DNA of 64,000 bases from Plectrocnemia conspersa (taxonomy: Eukaryota > Arthropoda > Insecta > Trichoptera > Polycentropodidae): contig VTFK01000073.1 in assembly GCA_009617715.1 (NCBI GenBank), forward strand, positions 1,178,001-1,242,000, written 5' to 3'. The notes under the pieces were generated by a model. It saw only the letters and a list, made by a program, of their open reading frames with translations, had not been told where the DNA came from and made no database searches. Positions 62,461-64,000 of the stretch are shown here, piece after piece. Each line of letters starts with the position of its first letter. Positions within the stretch are counted from its first letter, which is position 1. The translations under genes were made by a program, and so were the position numbers.

Positions 62461-62780
62461 ACTGATATAAATTTACTAAATATTACATTTAATGCATTAT
62501 TATATTGTACGTATAACGATTAAACTTAGGTATTGAATTCACAAGTTTTGCTATTATATGAGGATCTTTAAATATATTTTTTAAGTTAATATAACTATAG
62601 GTTATAATAAGTTTTTATAATAAAATATTAACAATTATAATGAATGATTTAATAACAATTACAGAATTTTTTTAGTGTTTTAAATTAAAAGTATTAAATA
62701 TGAGATAATAACATAAGGTACCTATAGTTCATTGCTTTTGTATGAATAAAAACATAATTTTATCAATTGCTATAAAATTT
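62460..62780. other. AT-rich spacer
   Basis: AT-rich flank of the LINE remnant; it may include more of its decayed upstream part, but no motif is readable. Confidence 0.45.
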
Positions 62781-63010
62781 TAATTTGCACTCGATCCATT
62801 AATTTTTCGACCGTTCACACTCGATTCGCATGCATTTGGCAAAATTAATATTTATACTCATTACTAGCGCTTGGCGTGCAAACGAACGAAAAAGCTTTTG
62901 CCACTATTAAAAGCAAAAAGCTCTTGTATCTGTATGTGTGCACGTTTATTTTTTTTGTCGTTTGTGAAAACAGAACAGCAACATAATTAACGATTAATTT
63001 GTAAACAGAA
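62780..63010. promoter_or_regulatory. Candidate regulatory island
   Basis: Complex sequence with an inverted AGCTTTTGC/GCAAAAAGCT pair (about 62892-62900 and 62921-62930). No frame. Confidence 0.4.
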
Positions 63011-63039
63011 CGTATCGAGCAAATAAGGAAAAAACATCA

Positions 63040-63640
63040 TAGCTAAATCTAGATCAGTAACGCAGATAAATATCGACATGGTCGTACAGTATTTATTTAG
63101 CTAATGCATACATGTGGCGCTTATTAATCAAATCACGTGATCTGAGTTGAAACAGTCAGGGGTAACATTTGCTCGATATTGCCGTTAACGTCAATTGCGT
63201 TATAATTTCGACAGAACAAGCCACGCCTTGGACACGATTAATTCATCAATCAAAGGACTAATCTGATCTGACAATATTAGTGATTAAATTTATTGTATGA
63301 TCTCATCCGTTTGAAAAAACCAACAACTTTATCTACCATAAGCTGGGATAGGATTGATTTTAGAATCAAAACATACCACAAACACAATAACAAAATACTC
63401 TACAATTTGTTTTTCAACATATTGAAATAGTGCAATTAAAGTAATGTAGTTCTAGCCACATTTCCATAAAATAGATAATCAGATTACCCAGTTAGAGAAT
63501 AGTTGCCATGCAACGAACCAATATACCTTCTGTAGAACTAATTAGGGTGTATAGTTAATGGTGATGATGTGATCGGAATTAAATCAGCCACGCCTCAAAT
63601 TGATCAATCAATTATCACACTGCTTAAATCTGACACTGTC
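63040..63640. promoter_or_regulatory. Island with repeated motif, E-box and X-box-like site
   Basis: Contains TCACGTGA (63133-63140, E-box), GTTGCCATGCAAC (63502-63514, close to the RFX X-box GTTGCCATGGCAAC) and two copies of AGCCACGCCT followed by ATTxATCAATCAA (63219-63253 and 63586-63611). Motif clustering suggests an enhancer, but this is inference. Confidence 0.45.
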
Positions 63641-63960
63641 GTGTGATTCAATTTACAACTTAACACAATGTATTAAATGAAAAAATATGCTTTTTCGCAT
63701 GTCGCTCGTATTACGCGTTTTATTAAATAGAATAAAAAATCTCGGCGAGAGCTTTGAATAAAATAAATTATTTTTCCATTTGCGAGCTCCGAGGCAGTTT
63801 GTTGCTTGACTGAAAATAATACGAGCTTTTCGCGCGAAAATCTTCCCTTGTAGCACCTATCAAACTGGATACGTTTTACGAAAAGCTCTCACACTTTTCA
63901 ATGTCGCGAAAAAAGGAGTACAAAACTAGTGGTTGTCTAGATACTCTGGTCTATATTTTT
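63640..63960. promoter_or_regulatory. Island with perfect E2F-like palindrome
   Basis: TTTTCGCGCGAAAA (63827-63840) is a perfect 14-bp palindrome containing TTTCGCGC on both strands, the E2F/DP consensus. It is flanked by a GAGCTTTTCG (63823-63832) and CGAAAAGCTC (63879-63888) inverted pair. A 67-codon minus frame (63653-63856) is not recognisable. The site could belong to a promoter beyond the window end. Confidence 0.45.
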
Positions 63961-64000
63961 CTTAATAGAAGCATATATCATTAATATTTAAGTGAGAACT

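Overview
The window reads as an AT-rich (by eye about 30% GC) piece of an arthropod nuclear genome, most likely an insect. The reasons are the absence of prokaryotic gene structure, the (TA)n, (TG)n and poly-A tracts, and decayed copies of the usual insect transposon families: LINE reverse transcriptases, a DUF4817-type mariner, piggyBac, hAT (ZBED5-like) and pogo/Tigger. I found no host protein-coding gene, tRNA, rRNA or recognised microRNA. All open reading frames are short (at most about 120 codons). Most lie in AT-rich noise, or in GC-richer islands where both strands are open by chance; the one clear exception is the mariner fragment.

Two kinds of sequence alternate. (1) About 30 GC-richer islands of 0.1-0.7 kb with complex, non-repetitive sequence, spaced every 1-4 kb: for example 661-1090, 5690-6135, 9040-9740, 12510-12915, 15070-15690, 19640-20040, 26690-27060, 29840-30360, 36380-36830, 38380-38990, 41740-42230, 51820-52370, 55230-55640 and 62780-63960. 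I read them as candidate conserved non-coding elements (enhancers). This is inferred from composition and motifs, since no comparison was possible. (2) Very AT-rich spacers holding the transposon fossils. The layout resembles a gene desert or giant intron around a developmental regulator; the target gene is not in the window.

Transposon fossils, in order: piggyBac C-terminus (4.3 kb, +), Jockey-like LINE RT (6.37-7.0 kb, -), hAT with its terminal repeat (16.45-17.78 kb, -), LINE RT plus C-terminus (21.2-22.23 kb, +), internally deleted mariner with both terminal repeats (27.65-28.42 kb, -), LINE C-terminus (44.1-44.46 kb, +), pogo/Tigger C-terminus with one end (57.1-57.94 kb, -), and LINE RT (61.6-62.46 kb, -). 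All are broken. There are also two small groups of short dispersed repeats that could be tRNA-derived SINEs.

The most interesting signal is a duplicated module shared by two islands 15 kb apart (9516-9619 and 24402-24560): one 46-bp block with 40 identities and a second block in the same order but at different spacing, with a possible third, rearranged copy near 49.5 kb. Other structures worth a look are a 150-bp near-palindrome at 19150-19299, short hairpins inside islands (23024-23083, 33717-33747), a perfect E2F-like palindrome at 63827-63840, and a locally repeated 63.2/63.6 kb motif. I did not find a convincing new molecular system.
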